41,633 nt of DNA from VRUE01 sp035556755 (GTDB taxonomy: Bacteria > Actinomycetota > Thermoleophilia > Solirubrobacterales > 70-9): assembly GCA_035556755.1 (NCBI GenBank), contig DATMEP010000152.1, forward strand, positions 1 to 41,633, read 5' to 3'. The notes beneath the pieces were generated by a model that did not search any database, was not told the origin of the DNA, and saw only the letters and a program-made list of their open reading frames with translations. Below, in pieces: positions 1 through 6,807 of this stretch (the first letter of the stretch is position 1; the number at the start of each line of letters is the position of its first letter). Both the position numbers and the translations under genes were made by a program.

Positions 1-787
1 CCGCGACCCACTGACCGACCTCCGGAGGTGAATGCAATTTAAGTCCCGTGGCCGCAGCCGCCGACCAACCAGACGTGTCGGGGGAACTCTGACAAGAGTC
101 GCTCGTCCCCCACCCACGGCAGTAGTCGGAGCCCGAGTACGCGCTGCCAGAGCCGCCGTCCCAATCAACCGTCTGCCCCGGCACGATTCGGACCGGCACC
201 GATTCCGAACCTGCAAAAAATCCGATCGATCCGCCACAATTTTCCGCTTTGTATTTCGCCCCCAGCGCTGCCCCCGTCGTGCCTGGTGGCGCCAGCAGAG
301 AGACCGAGCAGCCGTCTGGCCAATCGCCACCTGGAGCCTCATACCGGGCTTGACCCGTGGACCAGTAGAACGTCATCGCCGGCACCACCACGGAGCCGGA
401 CGTGATGCCGCGGTTGGTCCATTTCCAATTGCCACCACCACCCGGTGGCGCCACAACTTCGCCCTCATCCTCATAGGACAAACACCCGGTGAAGATCGCA
501 TTACACACTTCGTAAGCGGCAAACACCGCACCGACCGGTCCGAGAAACCTGCCCATCATCGGGAGGGCACGGGAACCCATCAACGTCCTGAGAAGCCCCT
601 GCTTCTGTGAGGGGGGCGCCGCCTCCTCGAAGGTCTCAAGGAACGTCGGGTTGGTAATGATCGTCTCGGCCGGCGTGGTGAGTTTGCCCGTCGAGGGATT
701 GATGATCACCGACTCGACTTTCGGGTCGAGCAACGCTTGCGCCCCGGTCGGGACGGCCGCCCCCAGGGAGAGAAAGGCGACCGCCAC
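1..787 (-). CDS. Secreted Cys-containing protein, candidate inovirus adsorption/minor coat protein (3' end outside window)
   Basis: An uninterrupted minus-strand frame of about 262 codons runs off the left edge without a stop. The N-terminus is hydrophobic (VAVAFLSLGAAVPTGAQA) and reads as a secretion signal ending at an A-x-A site. The rest contains six cysteines in loose pairs, a hydrophobic stretch around residues 75-95 (MMGRFLGPVGAVFAAYEV) and a Gly/Ser/Trp-rich region. It follows the coat-like gene with almost no gap, the place occupied by the pIII adsorption protein in filamentous phages. The start is uncertain: no ATG is in frame, the GTG at 787 is the nearest usable codon, and the frame stays open further upstream without a better start. 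I recognise no specific family; the role rests on position and secretion features. Confidence 0.5.
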   Translation of the reverse strand, partial: MAVAFLSLGAAVPTGAQALLDPKVESVIINPSTGKLTTPAETIITNPTFLETFEEAAPPSQKQGLLRTLMGSRALPMMGRFLGPVGAVFAAYEVCNAIFTGCLSYEDEGEVVAPPGGGGNWKWTNRGITSGSVVVPAMTFYWSTGQARYEAPGGDWPDGCSVSLLAPPGTTGAALGAKYKAENCGGSIGFFAGSESVPVRIVPGQTVDWDGGSGSAYSGSDYCRGWGTSDSCQSSPDTSGWSAAAATGLKLHSPPEVGQWVA

Positions 788-801
788 GACCAGGAGCAGG
801 A

Positions 802-1020
802 CTACGCGCGGAGGACCCGACGCACGACTTTGTACGCCATGATCACCCCGACGAAGAGACCGACCGCTGCAAGGGCGATCGGCAGAGCTGCGGTGAGCTC
901 GGCCGAGAACCCTTCGGTCAGTTTCGAGTAGTCCTGGGCGGCGAAGGCCCCCTGAGCCGTGACCGCGAGGGCCAGGGCGCAGGCGGACAGCGCCATCGTG
1001 AACTGCTTGATCTTGTGCAA
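802..1020 (-). CDS. Inovirus-type major coat preprotein (pVIII-like)
   Basis: A 72-residue protein with the architecture of a filamentous-phage major coat precursor: basic N-terminus (MHKIKQ), signal peptide ending near GAFA, then a mature chain of about 45 residues. The mature chain has an acidic amphipathic start (AQDYSKLTEGFSAEL), one TM helix (about 20 residues) and a basic C-terminus (YKVVRRVLRA) that would contact packaged DNA. M13 pVIII has a 23-residue leader and 50 mature residues, so the size fits. I chose TTG at 1020 because AGGGGGG lies 8 bases upstream; an in-frame GTG at 1044 is longer but spoils the signal peptide. Function is inferred from shape, not sequence identity. A generic small exported TM protein is the alternative. 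Confidence 0.62.
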   Translation of the reverse strand: MHKIKQFTMALSACALALAVTAQGAFAAQDYSKLTEGFSAELTAALPIALAAVGLFVGVIMAYKVVRRVLRA

Positions 1021-1068
1021 ATGAGACACCCCCCTTCGTTGCACTCGTTGACTGTGCGCCTACCGCCC

Positions 1069-1299
1069 TCATGAGCCGAGGATGCGGCGGACGATTGCGA
1101 GGCCCCCGAGCGCGACCAGGATGATGAAACCCGCCGAGATGGCGAGCACGACGCCGCCCGTGAAAGCGTCTACATCCGGGCCGGGAGCAACAAGTGCTGG
1201 CGGGGCGAGTGCCCGAACAGCGAGCACGTAGGAGAGATGAGAAGTCGGCCCCGACTGAGAGAAGTTGGTCGATGCGGTCGAAGGCCGGTGGCAGATCAT
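1069..1299 (-). CDS. Small coat-like transmembrane protein
   Basis: The C-terminal half has the same plan as the next gene: acidic residues (PGPDVDAF), one hydrophobic helix (GGVVLAISAGFIILVALGGL) and a basic end (IVRRILGS). It may be a second coat or a minor tip protein. The start is unresolved: ATG at 1299 (76 aa) lacks a good ribosome site; GTG at 1227 (52 aa) gives a neat short leader; GTG at 1389 overlaps the preceding stop but would read through two hairpins with non-coding-like sequence. It is followed after 48 bases by the pVIII-like gene. Confidence 0.45.
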   Translation of the reverse strand: MICHRPSTASTNFSQSGPTSHLSYVLAVRALAPPALVAPGPDVDAFTGGVVLAISAGFIILVALGGLAIVRRILGS

Positions 1300-1317
1300 G
1301 GCCGACAACCAGGAGGA

Positions 1318-1342
1318 CCCCCGCCCTAGCAACGGGCGGGGG
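1318..1342 (-). terminator. Perfect 9-bp GC hairpin inside the phage-like module
   Basis: CCCCCGCCC at 1318-1326 pairs perfectly with GGGCGGGGG at 1334-1342 across a 7-base loop. A second small hairpin (GGGGC-TTC-GCCCC, 1362-1374) lies upstream in the transcript. There is no following U-run, so it may be an mRNA-stabilising or attenuating structure instead of an intrinsic terminator. It separates the pVII-like ORF from the coat-like genes, where filamentous phages often modulate transcript levels. Confidence 0.4.
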
Positions 1343-1381
1343 GAGAAACACCGCGCCGACCGGGGCTTCGCCCCTCGATTC

Positions 1382-1471
1382 TCAGACACGATGCGTCCAC
1401 CTGCCCCACATGCCGCGCAAGACCGAACCGACGTAGGTGCCGAGCGCGTACCAAACGAGCCGCCGGATCAT
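1382..1471 (-). CDS. 29-residue membrane peptide, pVII/pIX-like
   Basis: The ATG at 1471 overlaps the stop of the upstream gene (ATGA), and the peptide is 29 residues (begins MIRRLVWYALGTYVGSVL, ends THRV). It has two arginines, then a short hydrophobic helix and a basic end. Filamentous phages carry 30-33 residue tip proteins (gVII, gIX) in just this position, after the ssDNA-binding gene and before the coat gene. At this length sequence gives no independent support; the translational coupling is the main argument. Confidence 0.4.
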   Translation of the reverse strand: MIRRLVWYALGTYVGSVLRGMWGRWTHRV

Positions 1472-2046
1472 GGCTTCAGGTGGCGGTAGAGGGCGGTGCC
1501 GGCGACGGCGACCATCAGGCCGATCAGGAACCACACGCCCTCTTTGATCGCGTTGCCGGAGGCGTCGATCGCGGAGACGACGTCGGCGCTCGATTCTTCG
1601 GTGGCGGGATCGTCCGTCGGGACAGGGTCGGTGTGGCTCCACGCCTGCACGTCCACGCCGACTGGCGCCGCCAGGGCGTCCCGAACTTCGCTCGCCAGGG
1701 TGTTGGCCAGGACCCGCTGATCCCGGGCCTGCAGCGCCTCCGCAACGAGCCACCAGAGGCGGTGTGAGACCTCGTCGGTGCGTTTCGCGAGAGCATCGCA
1801 AGCAGCTGCCTGCTCCACGCGGAGAAGGCGCAATTCACCGGCTGCGTCGTCGGTTCCTTCGTAGGGTTCTGCCGGCGGCGCCGGGCAGCTACCCAAGCCT
1901 TCGAAGACAGGCTCGGTCGTGCTGCCCGGCGCAACAGGCGTGTAGGGATCAGCGAAAGCGCGGGCTGAGACAAAGATGCAGAGCCACAACGACAACGCGA
2001 ACAGCACCGCCGGTCCCCACCGGATGACGGCCTTGGGCCGCACCAT
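1468..2046 (-). CDS. Signal-peptide and C-terminal TM protein of the phage-like module
   Basis: 192 residues starting at ATG 2046, with GGTGGG about 9 bases upstream. Residues 7-32 form a signal peptide (hydrophobic LFALSLWLCIFVSARAFA, likely cut after FA). An extracytoplasmic helical segment of about 130 residues with two cysteines follows (GSCPAP and AAACDAL), then a TM helix near residues 170-188 (VWFLIGLMVAVAGTALY) and a basic tail. The topology matches a type I membrane protein or virion-anchored minor coat protein. It lies between the candidate ssDNA-binding gene (18-base gap) and the 29-residue ORF (4-base overlap). I recognise no family. Confidence 0.55.
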   Translation of the reverse strand: MVRPKAVIRWGPAVLFALSLWLCIFVSARAFADPYTPVAPGSTTEPVFEGLGSCPAPPAEPYEGTDDAAGELRLLRVEQAAACDALAKRTDEVSHRLWWLVAEALQARDQRVLANTLASEVRDALAAPVGVDVQAWSHTDPVPTDDPATEESSADVVSAIDASGNAIKEGVWFLIGLMVAVAGTALYRHLKP

Positions 2047-2064
2047 GTCGGAAACCCACCGAGA

Positions 2065-2394
2065 TCAGGCTTTTTTGCCGACGTTGGCCGGGTCCGACGA
2101 TGCCGGCAACCTGACCGAAGTCAGCCGCAAATAGCCGCCCTTGTCGTTGACCTGAACGTCGCCGACGACGCGCACCGCACAGAACCGACCGGCCTTCTGA
2201 ACGTCGAAGTCAGCCGCTTCGTCTAGCTGCTTGAGCGACACCCGACAGGTCTGGTTGAGACCATCGCTGGAGTCGAAGGCCAAGTCGTAGGCCTCGCCAT
2301 ACTTGACCTCGCCGTCCGGGGCGTTAAAAGACCCCGACTCCCTACTTTTGCCGAGAATGATCGCATCGAACTCGGTGGGAAATGCAGCGCGCAT
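2065..2394 (-). CDS. Small beta-rich protein, candidate phage ssDNA-binding protein (gV-like)
   Basis: 109 residues from the ATG at 2394, which has an excellent ribosome site (AGGAGG, 6 bases upstream); a longer frame from 2436 ignores it. Alternating hydrophobic strands (FDAIILGKS, AYDLAFDS, FCAVRVVGDVQV, YLRLTSVRL) suggest a compact OB-like beta barrel, and the tail is basic (NVGKKA). It is the first gene of the coat-gene run, as gene V is in filamentous phages, and has no signal peptide, so it acts in the cytoplasm. The ssDNA-binding role is inferred from position, size and predicted fold; no diagnostic motif is visible. Confidence 0.42.
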   Translation of the reverse strand: MRAAFPTEFDAIILGKSRESGSFNAPDGEVKYGEAYDLAFDSSDGLNQTCRVSLKQLDEAADFDVQKAGRFCAVRVVGDVQVNDKGGYLRLTSVRLPASSDPANVGKKA

Positions 2395-2412
2395 TACCGC
2401 CTCCTGAAGTCT

Positions 2413-2464
2413 TGGCAAGGGCGACGGATACCTCAAAAAATCCCTGGAAACCCCGCCCTTGCCA
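2413..2464. repeat. Perfect 11-bp inverted repeat upstream of the phage-like module
   Basis: TGGCAAGGGCG (2413-2423) and CGCCCTTGCCA (2454-2464) are exact reverse complements around a 30-base loop that contains a T6 run on the minus strand. The structure lies 19 bases before the first gene of the module. Filamentous phages keep their origin and packaging hairpin in the intergenic region, which makes that role possible; a translational operator for the downstream gene is the alternative. The rest of 2395-2627 holds no gene I can support. Confidence 0.5.
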
Positions 2465-2627
2465 GGTGGTTAGGTTCACGCGGGCGACGCTGACAAAACC
2501 ACCGGACGACAGAGCGGGAAATTGCCCGAATCCACCATTATCGTGCGTTGAATCGGCGAGAGGGACTCGCCTGCGGTCCTCCCATCGCCCCACGCGGGAC
2601 AGGAGGCAACGATGAGCGACAGGCAGC

Positions 2628-3269
2628 TCAGGCCGGCAGGACGGCGCTGCCCCGCACCAGGGGCCGGACGATCGGCGGGGCCTTCGGCAGCTGGTCTTGC
2701 TCGACGCTCTCCAGGGTTAGCGGCGACGATTCGATCGTCGCGACCGTGTCGCGGTTGCAGTGGCAGCCGTCTCCGATGAAGCGCCAGGGCTTTTCGAGCC
2801 GGTCCTGCCAGCGCGCCAATCCGGCGTCCTCGGCGCGGACGTGCTCGACGAAGAGCAGCTTGCCGCCCGGTTTGAGGATTCGTGCCACCTCGGCAAGCGC
2901 CGCCGCAGGGTTCGGCACAGTGCAGAGGACGAGCGTAAACGCTGCGGTGTCGAAGCTCGAGTCCTCGAAGGGCAGCGCTTCGGCTGGGGCCTCGACCACC
3001 GCTGCGCCCACGCCGGACTCCCCCACTTTCGCTCGAAGTTGCCTGAGCATGTGCGGATCGGGCTCGGCGAGGACCAGCTCGGACACCTGCGGCGGATAGA
3101 GCGACAGGTTGGCGCCGGTGCCGCTGCCGACGTCGATCGTGCGACCGCTCGCCTCCGACAGCGCTTCGCGGCGCATCTCACGCAGGCCGGCCTCTTCGGT
3201 CGCCGCGAAGGCGCGGTCGTAGAGCGCCGCAAAGCCGCGTCCCCAGGTCGCGTCGTAGAGCTTGCCCAA
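2628..3269 (-). CDS. Class I SAM-dependent methyltransferase
   Basis: 213 residues with the Rossmann-fold methyltransferase signature: motif I IDVGSGTGANL (about 45-55), acidic motif II at LAEPDP (68-73), a motif IV region around FDTAAFTLVLCTVPNP and a post-motif LKPGGKLLFVEHV. It resembles the Methyltransf_11/METTL7-like group. The substrate cannot be read from the sequence; phospholipid or small-molecule targets are typical of the group. The TTG start directly abuts the TAG stop of the upstream SDR gene, so translation is probably coupled. Last gene of the thiolase-SDR-methyltransferase operon. Confidence 0.85.
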   Translation of the reverse strand: MGKLYDATWGRGFAALYDRAFAATEEAGLREMRREALSEASGRTIDVGSGTGANLSLYPPQVSELVLAEPDPHMLRQLRAKVGESGVGAAVVEAPAEALPFEDSSFDTAAFTLVLCTVPNPAAALAEVARILKPGGKLLFVEHVRAEDAGLARWQDRLEKPWRFIGDGCHCNRDTVATIESSPLTLESVEQDQLPKAPPIVRPLVRGSAVLPA

Positions 3270-4154
3270 CTACGCGGCCTTCTGGGCCGGCTCTGCCTCG
3301 GAGTCGCCCTCCAGGCCCGGCTCGCTGTGGGCGGCGCGATCCTCGTAGGCCCGGCGGGCGCCGTGGTCGACCTCGGTCATCAGCTTGTCGACCTTCATGA
3401 AGCGGCCGAGCGCCTCGCGCCAGGGGCGCGGCAGCAGGGCGACGATCTTGAAGAGGCCGCCGTTCTGGCGCGGCACCCAGACGTCGAAGCGCGGCACTTC
3501 CAAGGCGTCGACGATCTCGTCGGCGACGTCCGATGCCTCCACCGGTTTGATCATCTTCTGACCGACGCCCGAGGTGAGCTCGGTGTTGACCACGGTCGGC
3601 ATCACGCAGGCGACCTCGATCCCGGTATCGCGCAGCTCCGCCCGCACCGCCTCGCTGACCCCGACCACGGCGTGCTTGGTGCCCGAGTAGGTGGCGATTC
3701 CCGGGAAGCCGCCTTTGCCCGCCTGCGAGGCGAGGTTGACGATGTGGCCGGCGTTGCGCGGCCGCATCCGCTCGATCGCCAGCTGCATGCCGGTGATCAC
3801 GCCGAAGACGTTGATGTCGAGCTGGCGGCGGATCGACTCGACCGACTCCTCGGTGAAGGGCGTCACCGGCATGATCCCGGCGTTGTTGACGACCACGTCG
3901 AGCGGGCCGAGCTGGCGCTCGGCCTCGTCGAGGAAGGTGGCGAAGGAGGCGCGGTCGGTGACGTCGAGCGCGACGGCGATCGTGCCGCCGCCCAGCTCCG
4001 CCGCGGTCTGCTCGGCGAGCGCCAGGTCGAGGTCGCCGATCGCGACGCGGCAGCCCTTGCGGACCAGAGCCGTCGCCGTCGCCTTGCCGATCCCGCGCGC
4101 ACCGCCGGTGATCGCCACGACCTTGCCGGATAGAGCCTGCCGCTGCTTCGCCAT
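3270..4154 (-). CDS. Short-chain dehydrogenase/reductase (SDR)
   Basis: 294 residues; classical SDR. NAD(P)-binding TGGARGIG (16-23), NNAG (about 90), the active-site serine in NLASQAG, and catalytic YSGTK (Y-x3-K). It oxidises or reduces a carbonyl/alcohol substrate in the cytoplasm. The tail after residue 240 is longer than in minimal SDRs and charged. ATG 4154 has a strong ribosome site (GGAGGAGGAGGG). It lies 24 bases after the thiolase stop. With a lipid-transfer type thiolase before it, a lipid or steroid-like acyl substrate is plausible but unproven. Confidence 0.9.
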   Translation of the reverse strand: MAKQRQALSGKVVAITGGARGIGKATATALVRKGCRVAIGDLDLALAEQTAAELGGGTIAVALDVTDRASFATFLDEAERQLGPLDVVVNNAGIMPVTPFTEESVESIRRQLDINVFGVITGMQLAIERMRPRNAGHIVNLASQAGKGGFPGIATYSGTKHAVVGVSEAVRAELRDTGIEVACVMPTVVNTELTSGVGQKMIKPVEASDVADEIVDALEVPRFDVWVPRQNGGLFKIVALLPRPWREALGRFMKVDKLMTEVDHGARRAYEDRAAHSEPGLEGDSEAEPAQKAA

Positions 4155-4178
4155 CGTGCCCTCCTCCTCCCGCGACCC

Positions 4179-5372
4179 CTAGGCCGCCGGCTTGTAGACG
4201 GTGACCACGGCGGCGCCGCCGAGGCCGATGTTGTGCTGCAGGGCGGTCTTGGCGCCCTCGACCTGTCGCTTGTCGGCTTCCCCGCGCAGCTGCCAGGTCA
4301 GTTCCGAGCATTGCGCCAGCCCGGTCGCGCCCAGCGGGTGGCCCTTGGAGATCAGCCCGCCGGAGGGGTTGACGACGACCTTGCCGCCGTAGGTGGTCGC
4401 CTCTTCCTCGACCAGTTTGTGACCCTCGCCCTCGGCCGCGAAGCCGAGCGCTTCGTAGGTGATGAGCTCGTTGGCGCTGAAGCAGTCGTGCAGCTCGCAG
4501 ACGTCGATTTCCTCGGCGACCACGCCGGCCTCCGCGTAGGCCTCGTCCGCCGCCTGCTTCGACATGTCGAAGCCGACGATCTTCATGCAGTCGGTGTCCT
4601 CGGCGAAGGTCGAGCTGAGGTCGGTGACCATCGACTGGCCGACGATCTCGACCGCCTGCTCCCAGAGGCCGTGCTCGTCGACGTAGCGCTCGGAGGCGAC
4701 GATCGCGCAGGCCGAGCCGTCGGAGGTCGGCGAGCACTGCAGCTTGGTCAGCGGGTCGTGGATCATCCTCGCCGACTTGATCTCCTCGAGGCTATAAACG
4801 TCCTGGAACTGGGCGTATGGGTTGTTGACCGAGTGCTTGTGGTTCTTCCACCCGATCCAGGCGTAGTGGTCGGGGTTGGAGCCGTACTTCTCCATGTGAT
4901 CGCGGCCGGCGTTGCCGAACATCTGCGGCGCCGGGGGCGACTGCTCCGGGTCGCGGATCTCGAACATCCGCATCGCGTGCTTGTCGAGCGCGTTGGTCCG
5001 GTCGGTGTACTTGACGCCTAGCGAGCCCGGCTCCATCTTCTCGAAGCCGAGCGCCAGCGCGCACTCGGCGATCCCGCCTTTGACCGCCTGGCGCGCCAGG
5101 AACAGCGCCGAGGAGCCGGTCGAGCAGTTGTTGTTGACGTTGACCACCGGGATCCCCGTCAGGCCGAGCTGGTAAAGCGCCCGCTGGCCGTAGGTCGAGT
5201 CGCCGTAGCAGTAGCCGGCGTAGGCCTGCTCGACGTCGTCGTACGGGATGCCGGCGTCGGCGAGCGCCTTCTCCCCCGCCTCCTTGGCCCAGTCGGGGTA
5301 ATCGCCCTCCTTGGTGCCGGGCTTCTCGAACTTGGTCATCCCGACCCCGATCACGAACGTGCGGTTGCTCAA
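4179..5372 (-). CDS. SCP2-type thiolase / lipid-transfer protein-like acetyl-CoA acyltransferase
   Basis: 397 residues of the SCPx/Ltp thiolase family. Catalytic Cys lies in NNNCSTGSSAL (about 83), followed by CELHDCFSANE (about 290) and GGLISKGHPLGATG (about 340), with a glycine-rich end (NIGLGGAAVVTVY). The family cleaves or condenses beta-ketoacyl-CoA esters; actinobacterial members act on sterol side chains and fatty acids. The TTG start at 5372 is supported by AGGAG 6 bases upstream. First gene of the minus-strand operon; the divergent intergenic region to ccdA holds a perfect 12-bp palindrome. Confidence 0.9.
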   Translation of the reverse strand: MSNRTFVIGVGMTKFEKPGTKEGDYPDWAKEAGEKALADAGIPYDDVEQAYAGYCYGDSTYGQRALYQLGLTGIPVVNVNNNCSTGSSALFLARQAVKGGIAECALALGFEKMEPGSLGVKYTDRTNALDKHAMRMFEIRDPEQSPPAPQMFGNAGRDHMEKYGSNPDHYAWIGWKNHKHSVNNPYAQFQDVYSLEEIKSARMIHDPLTKLQCSPTSDGSACAIVASERYVDEHGLWEQAVEIVGQSMVTDLSSTFAEDTDCMKIVGFDMSKQAADEAYAEAGVVAEEIDVCELHDCFSANELITYEALGFAAEGEGHKLVEEEATTYGGKVVVNPSGGLISKGHPLGATGLAQCSELTWQLRGEADKRQVEGAKTALQHNIGLGGAAVVTVYKPAA

Positions 5373-5414
5373 AGTCTGCTCCTGTGGTCGCGCCGCTCGC
5401 GCCGCGGCGTTTGG

Positions 5415-5433
5415 CTGGCTAGCCAGGACTGTA
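5415..5433 (-). promoter_or_regulatory. Candidate -10 and operator palindrome for the thiolase operon
   Basis: On the minus strand TACAGT (5428-5433) fits a TANNNT -10 box and is preceded by TGATG, extended -10 style. Directly downstream, where transcription would start, is the perfect palindrome CTGGCTAGCCAG (5415-5426). A repressor site of TetR or GntR type is a reasonable reading. No convincing -35 was found. Confidence 0.4.
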
Positions 5434-5479
5434 CATCAGCCCCGGCACGGTGGCGCTCCGCAAGTACCCTGGAGGGGTC

Positions 5480-6241
5480 GTGTTCCTCGCCGAGATCAGT
5501 ACCGATCCCGCCGCCGGCGTGGGGATCTTCGCCGCCCTTGCCGCGGGCGTCGTTTCCTTCCTCTCCCCCTGCGTGCTGCCGCTCGTCCCCGGCTACCTGT
5601 CCGCGGTCAGCGGCGTCTCGCCAAGCGAGCTGGACGATGCCGGTTGGCGGCGCGTGCTCGGCCCCAGCCTCCTCTTCGTCGCCAGCTTCTCGGCGATCTT
5701 CATCGCCCTCGGGTTGACCGCAACCGGGCTCGGCTCGACCCTGCGCGACCACGAGGAGCTGCTGAGCAAGGTCTCGGCGGCGCTGATCATCGCGATGGGC
5801 GTCCTCTTCGTCGCCTCGCTCTTCGTCACCCGGCTGAACCGGGAGTGGCACTTCGATGCTCTGATGGAGCGTGCCGGCAAGGGCGGCCCGGTGGTCGCCG
5901 GCGCCGCCTTCGCGATCGCCTGGACGCCCTGCATCGGGCCCACGCTGGGGGCGATCCTCTCCGCCGCCTCGCTCACCGACTCAGCCGCCCGCGGTGCCTT
6001 CCTCCTCGCCGTCTACTCGGCCGGCCTCGCGATCCCCTTCCTGCTCACCGCCGTCGCCTTCTCGCGCATGACCAGCGCCTTCACCGTGGTCAAGCGCCAC
6101 TACCAGGCGATAGTCGCAACCGGCGGCGTGATCCTGATCGCGATGGGCGTCCTGATCTGGACCGACCAGTTGACCCAGCTCAACATCGAGGCCCAGCGAC
6201 TCTTGAGCGAACTGGGCCTCGACTTCTGGAACGAGGTCTGA
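5480..6241 (+). CDS. ccdA: CcdA-family cytochrome c biogenesis / thiol-disulfide transmembrane protein
   Basis: About 253 residues, six predicted TM helices. The two redox cysteines are in conserved family motifs: SPCVLPLVPGYL after TM1 and TPCIGPTLG at the matching position of the second half. CcdA passes electrons from cytoplasmic thioredoxin to extracytoplasmic thiol proteins (cytochrome c maturation and similar). I chose GTG 5480 because the -10 like TACCCT and GGAGGGG lie just upstream; an in-frame GTG at 5450 would put that signal inside the gene. No ResB/ResC partner lies next to it here. Confidence 0.9.
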   Translation: MFLAEISTDPAAGVGIFAALAAGVVSFLSPCVLPLVPGYLSAVSGVSPSELDDAGWRRVLGPSLLFVASFSAIFIALGLTATGLGSTLRDHEELLSKVSAALIIAMGVLFVASLFVTRLNREWHFDALMERAGKGGPVVAGAAFAIAWTPCIGPTLGAILSAASLTDSAARGAFLLAVYSAGLAIPFLLTAVAFSRMTSAFTVVKRHYQAIVATGGVILIAMGVLIWTDQLTQLNIEAQRLLSELGLDFWNEV

Positions 6242-6271
6242 GAGCGCGGGTGGCCGCCCGCGCTCTCGGGC

Positions 6272-6553
6272 TTAGTTATTTACCGGCGCGACGACGGTCT
6301 GCAGCTCCTGGCCGACCGCCTCTACCTCTTCGAGGCCGGCGTCGTCGAGTTCGCGTGAGCAGACGATGCGGAAGCGGCCGGTGCCGATCGCGTCGTCGGG
6401 CACGACGGGAAGGCCGCGGATCTGATCCCAGCCCAGCCGCTCGACCTCGAACGGGTTCATCCGCACCTCGGCAGCCGGGAACGAACAGTTCGCGTTGTGC
6501 TGGTCGATCGCCTTCGAGATCGCCTCGAGGTTCTTCGCCTCGGGAGAAGCCAT
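6272..6553 (-). CDS. Conserved-looking hypothetical protein, 93 aa
   Basis: I do not recognise the family. The frame is well behaved: ATG 6553 lies 7 bases after TAGACT, a TANNNT -10 box, suggesting a leaderless mRNA. The protein is soluble and mixed alpha/beta with no TM helix or signal peptide. An N-terminal helix (KNLEAISKAIDQHN) is followed by a loop-rich region with RMNPFEVERLGWDQIRGLPV and a C-terminal acidic helix. It has two cysteines without metal-site spacing. It stands alone between ccdA (convergent) and a degraded ORF. Confidence 0.65.
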   Translation of the reverse strand: MASPEAKNLEAISKAIDQHNANCSFPAAEVRMNPFEVERLGWDQIRGLPVVPDDAIGTGRFRIVCSRELDDAGLEEVEAVGQELQTVVAPVNN

Positions 6554-6563
6554 GACTCGCAGT

Positions 6564-6807
6564 CTAGGTTCTCAGCTCCTTCTCCAGCCACTCGGCGGGC
6601 GAAGGCGTAGGTGTCGGCGCCGAGGCGGGCGACGATCTCCGGGTAGCGGACCCCGCCCTTCTCGAACTCCTCGGCCAGGGGGACTATCTCCGCGCGCATG
6701 TGGCGCTCGGTGGCGCGGGCTCTCTCGATCAGCCGCCGGACCAGCGCCTCCTCCCCCTCCCCGGTCAGCTCGTACGCGGAGGCGACGCGGCTGTTGCGGT
6801 CGGCTAG
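6564..6807 (-). pseudogene. Possible frameshifted remnant of a small helical/wHTH-like gene
   Basis: One frame reads LADRNSRVASAYELTGEGEE, then a helical stretch with RAEIVPLAEEFEKGGVRYPE and up to TYAFARR near 6613. The next frame immediately continues AEWLEKELRT and a stop at 6564-6566, which looks like a natural C-terminus. Removing one C in the run near 6612 would join them. The YELTGEGEEAL segment recalls the wing region of PadR/MarR-like regulators. No plausible start codon is visible upstream, where the frame enters the cupin gene. It is either a decayed gene fragment or a sequencing error in a short gene. Confidence 0.35.

Noticed and set aside
32..610. 192-residue plus-strand open frame at the left edge
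   Set aside because: It is Arg-rich and lies antisense to the long minus-strand secreted-protein frame, which has a signal peptide and normal composition.
2342..2593. 83-residue minus-strand frame upstream of the candidate ssDNA-binding gene
   Set aside because: It overlaps that gene by more than 50 bases, reads through the 11-bp inverted repeat and has no ribosome-binding site; kept as intergenic.
3178..4737. 519-residue Arg-rich frame across the SDR and thiolase genes
   Set aside because: Typical high-GC shadow on the same strand with no domain; true genes are in other frames with full motifs.
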